Shown here: positions 54,519 through 64,000 of the stretch, one piece after another | Layout: each line of letters opens with the position of its first letter | Position numbering within the stretch: the first letter of the stretch is position 1 | Source of the DNA: Polytrichum commune | Taxonomy: Eukaryota > Streptophyta > Polytrichopsida > Polytrichales > Polytrichaceae | Length of the DNA: 64,000 nt | Assembly (NCBI GenBank): GCA_950295325.1 | Contig: OX485803.1 | Coordinates: forward strand, 9,674,001-9,738,000 | Reading direction: 5' to 3' | Program-made: the position numbers and the translations under genes | Notes under the pieces: generated by a model | What the model saw: only the letters and a program-made list of their open reading frames with translations | Databases searched by the model: none | What the model was told of the DNA's origin: nothing

Positions 54519-56912
54519 TTACTCTTTCTCATCCTTTTCCTTCTTGGCAGAAGAGCTGCTTGAAAAGTACCAATAACCAATTGCAACAGCTCCAACAATT
54601 CCAGCAATGACTGCATAATTTGTCTCCTTGTCAGCTGAAGTATTGATTACTTTGACTGCTTCAGGAAGTGCATCTGGGTGTCCTTCAACTGCTTTCCTGG
54701 CCTCCTCCTCTGTGAATCCCTGCACAAGTAGGAGAACAATACTGCTATCAGAAATGCTGATCCTGCTGCCAGTAATGCATGCTTGGTTTTGACGCCAACA
54801 ACAATAAAATGCTATCTACATTTGGACTTGATTCACAATACCATACAGAACTTTGAGTGTGCAAGTTGCAAAACTACCGATACTTTGCTACACAAGTATA
54901 CATTAACCTTATGTATGCCCCTCTGGCAAACAGGGAGGAGATTCTCATTGACATTTCCCAAATTGATAGCAAGAAAACCAAATGTAAGCCTCCAAAAGTT
55001 ACCTTCCGGGCAAGCTTCTCCAGCTTTTCCTTCTCCATTTTCTGCCACAAAAAGAAATTCATACTTGTCAACAAATTGACTAATATTGGAACACAGACAT
55101 GTCCTGGACAATCTACTTGTCATGAAACAACTATACAATTATGGGCCAAGTAGTTGCAAGAACAATCGGTTCAGTATACTTTGCTAGATATCCAGTATAT
55201 CTCTTTATTGCTAATCTGTGGGTGCACAGCCAATAGAGAACATGTCTAAAATTACTTTGTTTCATTCCGGACAAAGGATACAATCTCATTCTTAATGTTT
55301 GAGGACATCCTGAAGGTCCTTGGTCGCTTTTTCATAATGGTAAGTATAGGATATACTGAATAAAGACACAGATGCCATCAGTACTGAGATTGGCATGCCC
55401 AAGTCTGAAAGCTCCAATATAAGTGCGACTGCTTAGTGTCGGACATTTATCAAACCACCGGCTAATAGATAGTCATATTTCTACGAACTCTCACCCGATG
55501 TTTACATCGTGATAGACCTATTTTAACCACTTAAACCGAAGGTTTCCTCATGCACTCTTCCTATCTAGATAAACCTAAATAACAGTCTGAGGGAAGACTG
55601 CAGCCAGAGATTCTATGAGATCAATGTTAGAATCCTTTCAATCGCTTCTTAATTGCAACAAAAAATCGATACCCCGGACGTTGAAGTCAATCAGGCCTGC
55701 ACATGTACTCCAACGCTTAAACTCGGTATTAGACGACCTATGTACGACTCAAGCGCATCATAGATGTATCTTATCCATTCATGCCTACAATGTCAACAAG
55801 CGAAAACTCTCTCCAACTATTCTTGTCCTCATGATTTACGAAAGCCTTGGCTCAATTTCCAGCCAACTTAGTAACCCGAGTAGACTAAGAGAAGAGTATT
55901 CTATAAGACAACAGATAGTTGTGTATATCAGAAATCAAAACTCCAAAAGAAGCGACCCCGCCTATAACTAATTATAGAATTCAGTACTTCCATGTAATGC
56001 CACCTCAAATAGCTACAAGATCGCTGCAAAGAAGACTTGAAAGCGTGTGAAAAAGACTGTCAACTTTCTTCCAACATTGACATCAATAATCAATCCTCGA
56101 CGTATTGAAATTGTTTCTAGGCAAATTTGCTCTGCAATTAGTTCTATTATCCCCCTAGAACTTGGCTCCAAAATGGCAGCACTTCAGTCCCTCAACATTC
56201 CTCAAGGAACATATCCTCCACAAGGGTTTTTCACTGTTCCTATCACAACATCAAGCATATCTAATGATTAGCCGTATCGCAAATGGCTACAAGATCGCTG
56301 CAAAGATGCCTTGAAAATGTCTGGACAGGACTCCGTCAACTCTCTTTTGACACTGACATCGAAAATCATCCCTCGACGTGTTGACATTGATATTGGAAAA
56401 TTTACTCTATGTAACTAGTTTTATTGTTCACCGAGACCTCGGCTGCAGATTTGAGCATTTCCGTCGCTCGACATCCCTCGAGAAACCTAGCCTCCACAAG
56501 GCTCTTTCATTGTTCCAAAGAAGCATATCATTTTGAGGTTAGGTTTCTCGAGAAAATTGGTTCATTTTGTTCTAGATAGAGAGGTCTCTTTGATGCGGAT
56601 TACCATAAGAAGCATATCAAACGGTAATCCGCATCAAAGAGACCTCTCTATCTAGAACAATATGAACCAAGTGTCACCAACACGTGACGCTCATTCGAGG
56701 CTAACTTATAAGGCGTCGAACACGGAAGGAACGAAACAAGAACACTACAACAGATGGAACTAGATCACAACCTTGATGTACACATTCTCAGCGGCTTTCT
56801 CCTCCTCGCCTAAGATCCTGCCGTCGCTCATCCTTCTCCGCATGACAGACCGCGCGAACAAAGACTCCCCCGTGGGGTTGACCAGCCTCCGGGCAACCGT
56901 TCGCATCGCCAT
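54519..56912 (-). CDS. Small mitochondrial IF1-like protein (ATP synthase inhibitor-related)
   Basis: Three exons join in frame: 56772-56912, 55003-55041 and 54519-54719, giving about 126 residues. The N-terminus (MAMRTVARRLVNPTGESLFA, then RSVMRRRM) is Arg-rich with no acidic residues for the first 15, like a mitochondrial presequence. MSDGRILGEEEKAAENVYIK followed by KMEKEKLEKLARK resembles the inhibitory helix of plant IF1-related proteins: a G-containing start, an acidic EEE, then a heptad-like charged helix. Exon 3 adds GFTEEEARKAVEGHPDALPE, a hydrophobic segment (YAVIAGIVGAVAIGYWYF) and a Lys/Glu tail. A membrane-anchoring segment is not part of classical IF1, so the role may differ; similarity is to a plant family I recall as IF1-like. 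Intron 1 is about 1.7 kb with a tandem duplication and a near-perfect hairpin. Confidence 0.72.
56000..56540 (+). repeat. Direct duplication of about 270 bp in intron 1 of the IF1-like gene
   Basis: The first unit starts near 56010 and the second near 56283, both with GGCTACAAGATCGCTGCAAA-type openings, followed by CTGACATCGAAAATCATCCC, TCGACGTGTTGA, ACATTCCTC and CCTCCACAAGG blocks. Divergence is substantial, so the duplication is not recent. The near-perfect hairpin at 56557 follows the second unit. Confidence 0.65.
56557..56670. repeat. Near-perfect 48-bp inverted repeat with 18-nt loop
   Basis: The arms 56557-56604 and 56623-56670 are reverse complements with a single mismatch by my reading (…GTTCA then T or A then TTGTTC…). 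The loop is 56605-56622. The core of the stem includes TCTAGATAGAGAGGTCTC and TTTGATGCGGATTACC. It lies in intron 1 of the IF1-like gene, about 100 bp from exon 1. Transcribed RNA from either strand would form a 48-bp hairpin. Confidence 0.85.
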
Positions 56913-57334
56913 CTTGACCAAAGAAGGTGTTCAGAACCTCAAACGAACTGGTGGAGCAAGATGCGCAAGACTGGCACAAGGAACCCTTGCACACGCAACG
57001 GCAACTAGAGAAAAACGAAGGAAACCGAAGGAGAGTTGAGGAAATCTAAACAAAAACAATAACAACAACAAGCAGAGGATGGTGCTGACAAAAAATTGCA
57101 AATGGATGGCCTCATAGACAACCCACGTGTTCCTTGGGAGACGAGGGTTGAAATACCGGAAACCGGGTGGCCCAGCCACTTCGCGTCAACAAATGGATGA
57201 ACAGAGTTTAACACGTCAGGATTATTCTGTTCGTCCATACTAGATTAGATGTTCTTTGCCTAGTCACTCCAAAACCAAACAGTGAAGGGATGGATGCATA
57301 GAGAGAAGAATCGCTCACCTTATTGGGATCAGCT

Positions 57335-57480
57335 TGATTGAAATGTCCGTTTGATCCATCCTTGGTATTATGTCCACTGGACATAATATCAGTGGTGCAT
57401 GACTACTAACCCCTCTCGGGGTGGGCACTATAATAACCAGGGTAGCCAAAGTGACCATGGGGACTGAGTGGCTAGATGAT
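57335..57480 (-). mobile_element. Truncated relative of the SINE at 38195-38570
   Basis: Blocks shared with the 3' body of the SINE are GTCCGTT, CCACTGGACA, ACTACTAACCCCTCTCGGGG (against ACTACTCTCCCCTTTCGAGG) and TGG(G/A)CACTATA. The A/B-box head region and simple-repeat tail were not found, so it is 5'-truncated or decayed. Confidence 0.5.
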
Positions 57481-58214
57481 CTTTGTATTTGTGTGGTTAA
57501 TGTGGTTGTGTTGTTATAGGGGTATATGATCACTTTTCTTCGTGCAGTGGTCACCAAGTCATGGGATTTCTCACTAGTTCATTGTACGTGAGGGTTAGCA
57601 TCGCATGTTTAGAGGTCTTGTACGAGCATTATGTTGTGATGTAAGTGACTTGGCATTTGCTATGTGAGTTCCTTGGTAGGAAAGTATGGCCACCAACCCC
57701 TACCGCAAGTTGTGACAATTCCTTAGCCAGTGTTGGCTTTATTTCTTTTGTAATACTAAATCGTTATTGGTTGGTGGGTACTTGGGATGGATGAATACAA
57801 ATATGTGCACTGATTATCCCGACTAATGCATGTTACTATTTGAAGTTACGCAGTGCAATAATGTCTTGCTCAAGAGTTCATTTTTTACTAACAAATGTTC
57901 AATAGGTCGTTCATATATTGTTTTGTTAAATATTACATTCTCGTTAAATAGTTATAGCATTGCGAAACCTCAAAGAATATCACACACCATTTGGGGTAAT
58001 CAATGCAACAATTATAACTACTACATTGAATTGGGATTGGGTTGTAGGGTGAAGGGGCTCTAGTAAAAACAAGTCCCATGCATGTCGAGGGCTTATTTAT
58101 TCCATTTGAATGTCATTATAAGGTATGCGAGTGCTATTCATGTAAATTTCCTAATGAGCCCCTTATATTTGTTTGCTATGTGATTAGGTGAGAATCAAAA
58201 AAAGAAAAAAAGTT
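57481..58214. other. Unassigned intergenic DNA between divergent genes
   Basis: Lies between the minus-strand IF1-like gene and the plus-strand MMTAG2-like gene. No gene or repeat partner was recognised apart from a short R2-like opening near 58124. Confidence 0.3.
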
Positions 58215-58502
58215 GTAAAGACACATGTCTAAAAGAGATTGGATTATGTCTTCAAGTTCTATTGACTACTCCACAAGTCAATAGTAAACTCAATCGGGAA
58301 GACGTTTGTATTCAATTAAGAAATCAAGAAACATGAACTTTTGACAATAATAACTAAATTAGGGGAGGTCCAATTTTTCACCCAATTTTGTTGATGTTCA
58401 ATTATAGATTTGCTAATGTCACACAAGTTTCATTGTGTAACTCTAATAAGTAGAGGCTAGAGAACATGAAAAATAAACCAAACAACACCTACATATCTTA
58501 CT
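58215..58502 (-). repeat. Dispersed repeat R2, copy 4 (inverted)
   Basis: In reverse complement it shows GGTGTTGTTTGGTTTATTTT, ACACAATGAAACTTGTGTGA, GACCTCCCCTAATTTAG, CATGTTTCTTGATTTCTTAA and CCAATCTCTTTTAGACATGT in the order of the other R2 copies. Confidence 0.55.
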
Positions 58503-59752
58503 CATAACATTGTTCAGCCTCTGGGCTAGTTTGGCATGTCTAGTATGTTTCATGAGACAAGCTACTGGAAATGCTCGAGCTTAGCATATTCAGTCTAAAA
58601 CAACTTTCCTCTCCACATTATCCTATCAATTGGTGGATCACACATAGTCATCAAACAATTGTTATAGCCAACAAAATTTTCAAGAGTGTATTCCCATGTT
58701 GTCTTCACACATTGAGTTCATGTCATACCAACAAACAAATGCAATTTATGAAACAATGCTTATATAATATAAATCCCAATAGTTGAAAGTAGTGAAATTT
58801 AAACCTTTTAAAGATAACAACATAACGTGGACTTAAAATTGTACTTTGTGACGTTTGGCTACTTGGGTTGGGTCTATTGCTTTGACATACTAAGATGCTT
58901 TGTTTCATCAAAACTTTGCAAACATAGAAACATCCAATTGTCATTATGTTATTATTTGTTTACATACAATTGTATGATATTAAATGGTGTTCTTTGCTCA
59001 TAATGAAGATACAAAGAGGAAAATAAAAGCAAGCAAATAAGTAACTTGAAATATATGATTAAAATGTAGGAGGTTGCATACTAGATATAAGGATTACCAA
59101 ACCTTAGTAATTTACGATTGCTATGCGGATCCAATCAAACGGCCAAAATTGTCCCAGAATTTGGAAGAGTCCACAATAGTATCTTAAGGGAAAACAAAAG
59201 ACTAATTCACATTGTTTATTTTCATTTATCTGCCAAAACGTTACATTTGTTTCACAACGTTCATAAGATGATACATTCATCCATACTGGCCACCCTAATT
59301 CTATCCAACGTTCATCCAAAGCTCCTCCTTCCCGAAGTCACTTCCCAAGTCTCTGCTCGGAGAAGACTCGAACTTAGAAGAGAACTTGCGAGGGATCGCA
59401 TTCTGAGTTTACGATGGGATTGCATCGATATGTGCAGATTTATGATAGAAGTTTTGAGCGAAGAGCTAGAAACAGAAGCAGTTGATGGAATAGGAGATTT
59501 TTTTCGCATTGATAATCGCTGTGGTTGGTTGTAAGAATCTTTGCTCGAGTGTGGAAACAAAGAGGGCTCTCATTGAGTGAAAGCGAGCTGCGGGGGTGAT
59601 GGTGGTAGATCAATTTATTTTATTTCTTTCTTAATCGAGCTTGAGGTGATAAATTTGGAGAGAGACGTAGCGGAGAGTAAGTCTGAGTATGCACTGGTGC
59701 TGGAATTCATCGGATTCTTAATCGTGGCAGCGAATTTCAGACGCTGTGGCGG

Positions 59753-59762
59753 ATTAGGGTTT
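59753..59762 (+). promoter_or_regulatory. Telo-box-like ATTAGGGTTT upstream of the MMTAG2-like gene
   Basis: The motif lies about 42 bp before the start codon at 59804, so probably in the leader or at the transcription start. It is shorter than the blocks before the purine and folate genes but of the same type. Confidence 0.4.
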
Positions 59763-59803
59763 CGCTCGGTTGGCAGGGTTAGCGGAGCTGGAGAAGGGGA
59801 GCG

Positions 59804-62800
59804 ATGTATCATCCTTCTAGAGGCGGTGTTCGTGGCGGGAGAGACCGTAAGTCCTTTTCCTATTCTCTGAATTTCTCGTATTGGCAAAATGGAGAGATGT
59901 CTCTTTTTACTGGCCAAATGGATAAAAACATCCGGACATATACAGCATCCTCGGAGGTTTGCGTAACCTTTAAACGCTTTTAGTGTTTTTAAACCAATTC
60001 TGTACTCTCTCTTTATACTGGATGATGTGAAATCTTCATCAAATTCTTTCCAAGTCGCCTTTTGTGGTAGTGATGCAACCTTCCAAGACAACGAGCTATT
60101 ACCATCCACCAAAAAGTCTCATCACAATTTATTATCACGTTCTGCAATTTCAAAATACTGGATGTATGAGAGGCCCAAATCGACCCTAGCAGCGTCTAGG
60201 GGTCCTGCATGTAAAGACATGGGTCATGCCAATGTTGGACTGGTATGTAGGTGAATGCATGGAATCAATATTCAATATTAATGATGGTATTGAGGAATAT
60301 ACCCGACTTGTATCATAATTGTAATGCCAGTCAGTCCGATATTGATACTTGGGGGTATCACAAGATGAAAGAATCCATGTACATCCCTGTATTGGAAGGT
60401 ATATAGACCCTCACAAACATTCTTAAATACTCAGATCATACTGGTACAAATGTTTTGTAAAATCCTTATTACATATAGTCGAGTGGTATCAAAAAGAAGG
60501 TGATACCAGTCCAACACTGGTTCAAACCGTGAAACTGAAGTAGAACGAGCATCAAAGCCACATTACAGACAGACTCAGATTGTGTGGATTTAATTCGCAA
60601 GTGAACTAGGGTTTAAATCCCTGTATATTCTTGAATGAATACTATCGGAAGGTATATAGACCCTCACAAACATTCTCAAATACTCAGACCACACTGGTAC
60701 AATGTTTTGTAAAATCCTTATTATATATAGTTGAGCGGTATTAAAAAAAAAAGGTGATACCAGTCCAACACTGGTTCAAACCGTGAAACTGAAGTAGAAT
60801 GAGCGTGAAAGCCACATTACAGACAGATTCAGATGGTGCGGATTGATTCGCAAGTGAATTAGGGTTTAAACCTAAATTGAAAGCTGATTGATTAATGATT
60901 CAAAATGGTTTTTCCTTCCATACATGAATGGACTGTGTGTTTTTGAATCCTCTTTTAAAACTTTTGCAAGCAAATTGATGGATATACAGAACATAAGCAA
61001 GTCCGTTGAATATAAATGAACAATTTTGTTCTTGCGGCAGTGAATTTAATAGACAATTTAGGCGTCCATTCACTGGTAGGACCCTCTTACAATTTATGGA
61101 AGTTATCAGCTAGATTTGCAATAATGAATGACTAAAAGCTCACCACTATGCAATCTTATCATGGGTGTAAGGAAGTAGAACATGACACTACATGTATGAT
61201 TTATTGCGGCATTAAAATTGATATGCCATGTTAATTAGAGTGGCCTCCATGACTTGTCATGTAGTAGCAAGTGTCTCATGTCACCTTCTTTGATCGCCAC
61301 CTAGTGATTGCAAGATCATTTACGTGGGCCGATGATGAATAGTGTGGACCATACTAAATCACACTAAATCAGAAGCACAGTGTAGCTAATTCTAGATATT
61401 TTTAATTTTCTGCTTTGTATTCATACTTTTACTTTCATGCTTTCATATAATTTTCGTAGAAGTTCATCCAAAGGATGTCTTTATGGTATTCATGCCTTCG
61501 TATTGATACGTACTTCATCATTCTTTATAATGATGGCTGACACATGCAAATGGAGTTGCTGCAGAGTTTAATTGGGACGATGTGAAGTCAGACAAACACC
61601 GGGAAAATTATCTTGGTCACAGTGTCAAGGCTCCTGTTGGAAGATGGCAGAAAGGTAAGGACTTCAACAATCAGTAGTGGAATTTCATGCAGTCCTTATG
61701 ATTTCTTACCCGGTATGCGCAATCATATCCTGCAATTGATTGTGAAGAGAGTATGCAGATACTATCATGACAAGCATACTTCTGACATTAAGCAACACCA
61801 GAAGATGAGGTTTGCTCCATGCTGTAATGGCAGTCTGTTGTAATTGCCACTGTCAGTGAATATGGATGTGTTGGGGTCTATCTCAGAGTAGTTAATTTTA
61901 TGTCAAGTGTCTTTATGAAATCCTCTCTTTGGCTTCATATGCATCTTTTGGTGCAAGAGCAGGGAAAGATCTTATGTGGTATGCACGGGACAATAAATTA
62001 ACACCAGCCGAGGCAGCTGCATCAGCAAGGGAAGAAATTGAGCGTGTCAAACAGGAAGAGGAAGATGCTATACGGGTATTTCAACTGATTCTAAATGTTC
62101 TTAACTGCAGTGATATATTCCTATATTTGATCACTCACTTCCAGAAATTTCACTGGACATTAGCAAGACCCTGAAACTTACAGTGAACTAGAATAACTAG
62201 AATACTAATCATGTCTGAATCCCCTCTTTTTCATCAATCTTAGCTGGTGCTTTTGGTAAACAAATGATTTTTTTAGCTTTCAGTGTGGGGCACATAGGAT
62301 CAGATTGCTACTATTAGCATCCAGCCAGCTGAACATTTTCAGTAAAGAAGCTATTTACAAACTGTTTGCAAAGTAGTACATTGTGCTGCTTTCTTGAGTA
62401 TTGAGTTCAAAAGTTAATATTTCACAGGCTTTGTGCAATTACTTTTTCTTTTGATATTTATCCAAATCCAAAATTTCAACATTTGAGCTTTCTCTGTAAT
62501 ATTCTTGTTTTGTGCTCACAATAGTCTCTATCCAGGAAGCATTGGGTTTAGCTCCTAGACGTGATAAAAAACCCCAAGGAAACCGCTTGGATAAAAGGGA
62601 GCAAGAAGAGCTGTTTAAGCGGACAAAAACAGGCGAGGATGTCGAGAAGCCTTATGCTGAAGGCGAGAGGATTGAAGGCCTTGGATTTGCACCGTATGTA
62701 TCCAACTTGGTTTCTTGAAATGGTTGGATGAATTCATTAGCACTGTCATATGCATTGAACTGAATTTGTTTTGTAGGCTCATCACAAGCATACATATGTG

Positions 62801-64000
62801 ATGACCTAGTAGCAGGCTTCCAAAAGATGTAAAGACCCAAGATAAACAGTATGTTCTTAAAAAACATGTCAAATGGAGAGACACTGTCTTTGAGGAAAGA
62901 AGCTTATTCCCATCTTCTATCTAGGGAGATTATGCATGTTATTGTGGTTTGAGAGTATTCCTAGAAATTTGAGGTTATTTGCAATAGCCAATGTCGGAAC
63001 ATTGAATCTGGGTTGATAGCACAAAATCACTTCAATGTATTGATTTGGAATTTTTGGGATAATAACAGAGCCCCAAAGCAAGAAGCCCCTGATGAGAAGG
63101 ATTTGCTACCAAGAGAGGCAGCAGGGGAGGGGCCTTTAGCTCAGATTATTGCCCACAAAGTAGAGAGGGTGCAAAAGGAGCATGGACCTGTGATTGTTAC
63201 TCGAGAGGAAGGTGCAGTCGTTGTCTCTGATGAGCATGCTAAAAAGCGGAAGAGGAAAGAGGAAAAAAGAGCTGCCAAAGAGAAAAGGCGTGAGGAAAAG
63301 AGAGCTGCCAAGCAGGTTAGACCCACCGTGCATAATTCATACTCTTGTGAATTCCATGTGTGAGTGCTTGCTGATGCTAGATTTAGTCATTATTGATCAT
63401 CTCTGGAGGTGACTATGAGATTGCTCTATTTTGTCATGTGTGTAATAATCCTAGCAACATTTGCAGTTGTTAGTCAAAGACTGGTAAATAATTGGTGGGA
63501 ACCTGACATGGCATGCATGATTATGGAAGCGGATGGTTGTTGCTCCATGCTTCTCTAACTGCTTTTGTAAAGGTTGGGTCGTTGGGCTGGTTATTTGGTA
63601 TTGCTTTCGTTACAATTGGAGTTCTACTATTTCTACATGGTTATGCATACCTCATGTGGATTGTTCTAATCATACATGTAAAGGTCATGGCTTGAAGTCT
63701 GGGTGCAACCAAAACCTGACTGGACTCTGAAGCAAGTTGTTAATGAGTTCACATAATTTTCTCAATGGTTAAACAAGAGTATAGATCTACTCTTGTGATT
63801 GCCTCTTGAGGATTTTTCTCAAAATAACCTTTTTGGTTTTCAGGCAAGAAGGGAAAAAAGAAGTCGCTATAATTCTGTTAGCAGTGATGAAGAACCCACG
63901 AGAGTGGCTGACAAGGAATTTTCACCAGCCGCAAGAAAAGGTAGGCGTCATGACAGTGATAGCAGTGATGACGAGCATGACCAGGTTGTGCGAGGCAAAT
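59804..64000 (+). CDS. MMTAG2-family nuclear protein (kinase-phosphorylation domain), 3'-partial
   Basis: Homologous to human multiple-myeloma-tumour-associated protein 2, a basic nuclear protein of poorly known function that is conserved in plants. Exons read in frame: 59804-59846, 61565-61654, 61963-62075, 62536-62693, 63069-63315 and 63844 onward, running off the window. The N-terminus [20 protein letters not shown] is the family signature, followed by [58 protein letters not shown] and [12 protein letters not shown]. The remainder is a Lys/Arg/Glu-rich coiled and basic region ([20 protein letters not shown]) then an RS/SD-type acidic-serine stretch. About 270 residues are visible. Intron 1 (1.7 kb) contains a MITE and a tandem duplication. 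The frame is open at 64000. Confidence 0.88.
60229..60520. mobile_element. MITE family M, copy 2, intron 1 of the MMTAG2-like gene
   Basis: The termini CCAATGTTGGACTGGTATGT and GATACCAGTCCAACACTGG are inverted repeats of about 18-20 bp, matching the copy at 10996-11357. The right end lies within a duplicated unit and recurs near 60752-60772. Confidence 0.65.
60396..60895 (+). repeat. Direct duplication of about 250 bp in intron 1 of the MMTAG2-like gene
   Basis: Units begin near 60396 and 60652 with GGAAGGTATATAGACCCTCA and remain co-linear through TGTTTTGTAAAATCCTTATT, AACACTGGTTCAAACCGTGA and TAGGGTTTAAA. Few differences separate them, so the duplication is fairly recent. It includes the right half of MITE M plus flanking intron, so it arose after MITE insertion. 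Confidence 0.8.

Noticed and set aside
59615-60112. 165-codon minus-strand frame overlapping the start of the MMTAG2-like gene
   Set aside because: It is antisense to a well-supported exon 1 and leader, with no domain.
1-64000. Biosynthetic gene cluster, defence island or operon-like system
   Set aside because: The seven genes belong to unrelated housekeeping or signalling functions with separate promoters and long spacers; no cooperating set is evident.
1-64000. tRNA or rRNA genes and endogenous viral sequences
   Set aside because: No cloverleaf with proper A/B boxes other than the SINE head, no rRNA-like sequence and no viral polymerase or capsid-like frames were recognised by eye.

Overview
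This is a land-plant nuclear genome window. Seven spliced protein-coding genes can be assembled from it. All have short exons, GT/AG introns and phase-consistent junctions, and they sit in AT-rich DNA full of degenerate transposons. Plant origin is shown by an ethylene receptor, a VTE5-type phytol kinase, a BURP-domain protein, a plant-type FTCD-like folate protein, a purine-synthesis enzyme with a transit-peptide-like leader, and telo-box motifs. The ethylene receptor (subfamily-II-like N-terminal extension with a complete kinase and receiver) and the plant Tigger transposase remnant would suit a non-seed plant, but this is a weak inference.

Layout. 0.6-4.0 kb: decayed Tigger/pogo element, LINE fragment and nested MITEs. 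5.3-9.7 kb (minus): bifunctional AICAR transformylase/IMP cyclohydrolase, 10 exons. 10.2-18.9 kb: repeat-rich intergenic DNA. 19.4-27.4 kb (minus): ethylene receptor histidine kinase, 9 coding exons, with introns largely built of foldback/MITE elements. 29.9-32.4 kb (minus): phytol/farnesol kinase, 6 exons. 32.4-40.1 kb: gene-poor, with a MITE, an intact tRNA-derived SINE with a 14-bp target duplication and a CACTA-like MITE. 40.2-42.9 kb (minus): formiminotransferase-like folate protein, 3 exons. 44.6-46.9 kb (minus): secreted BURP-domain protein, 4 exons. 46.9-54.5 kb: repeats and further MITEs. 54.5-56.9 kb (minus): small IF1-like mitochondrial protein, 3 exons. 59.8-64.0 kb (plus): MMTAG2-family nuclear protein, running off the window end.

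The genes are unrelated housekeeping or signalling genes and form no operon-like or cluster system. Six are on the minus strand; only the last is on the plus strand. What they share is architecture. Several introns contain local tandem duplications (purine gene, folate gene, BURP gene, IF1-like gene, MMTAG2 gene) or palindromic MITEs (ethylene receptor). I found no convincing undescribed pathway. The most notable signals are the element families with readable target-site duplications, nested insertions, a 48-bp near-perfect intronic hairpin, a run of duplicated splice acceptors and two divergent protein variants (BURP, ethylene receptor). Exon coordinates come from reading splice sites and reading-frame continuity by eye, without transcript evidence.
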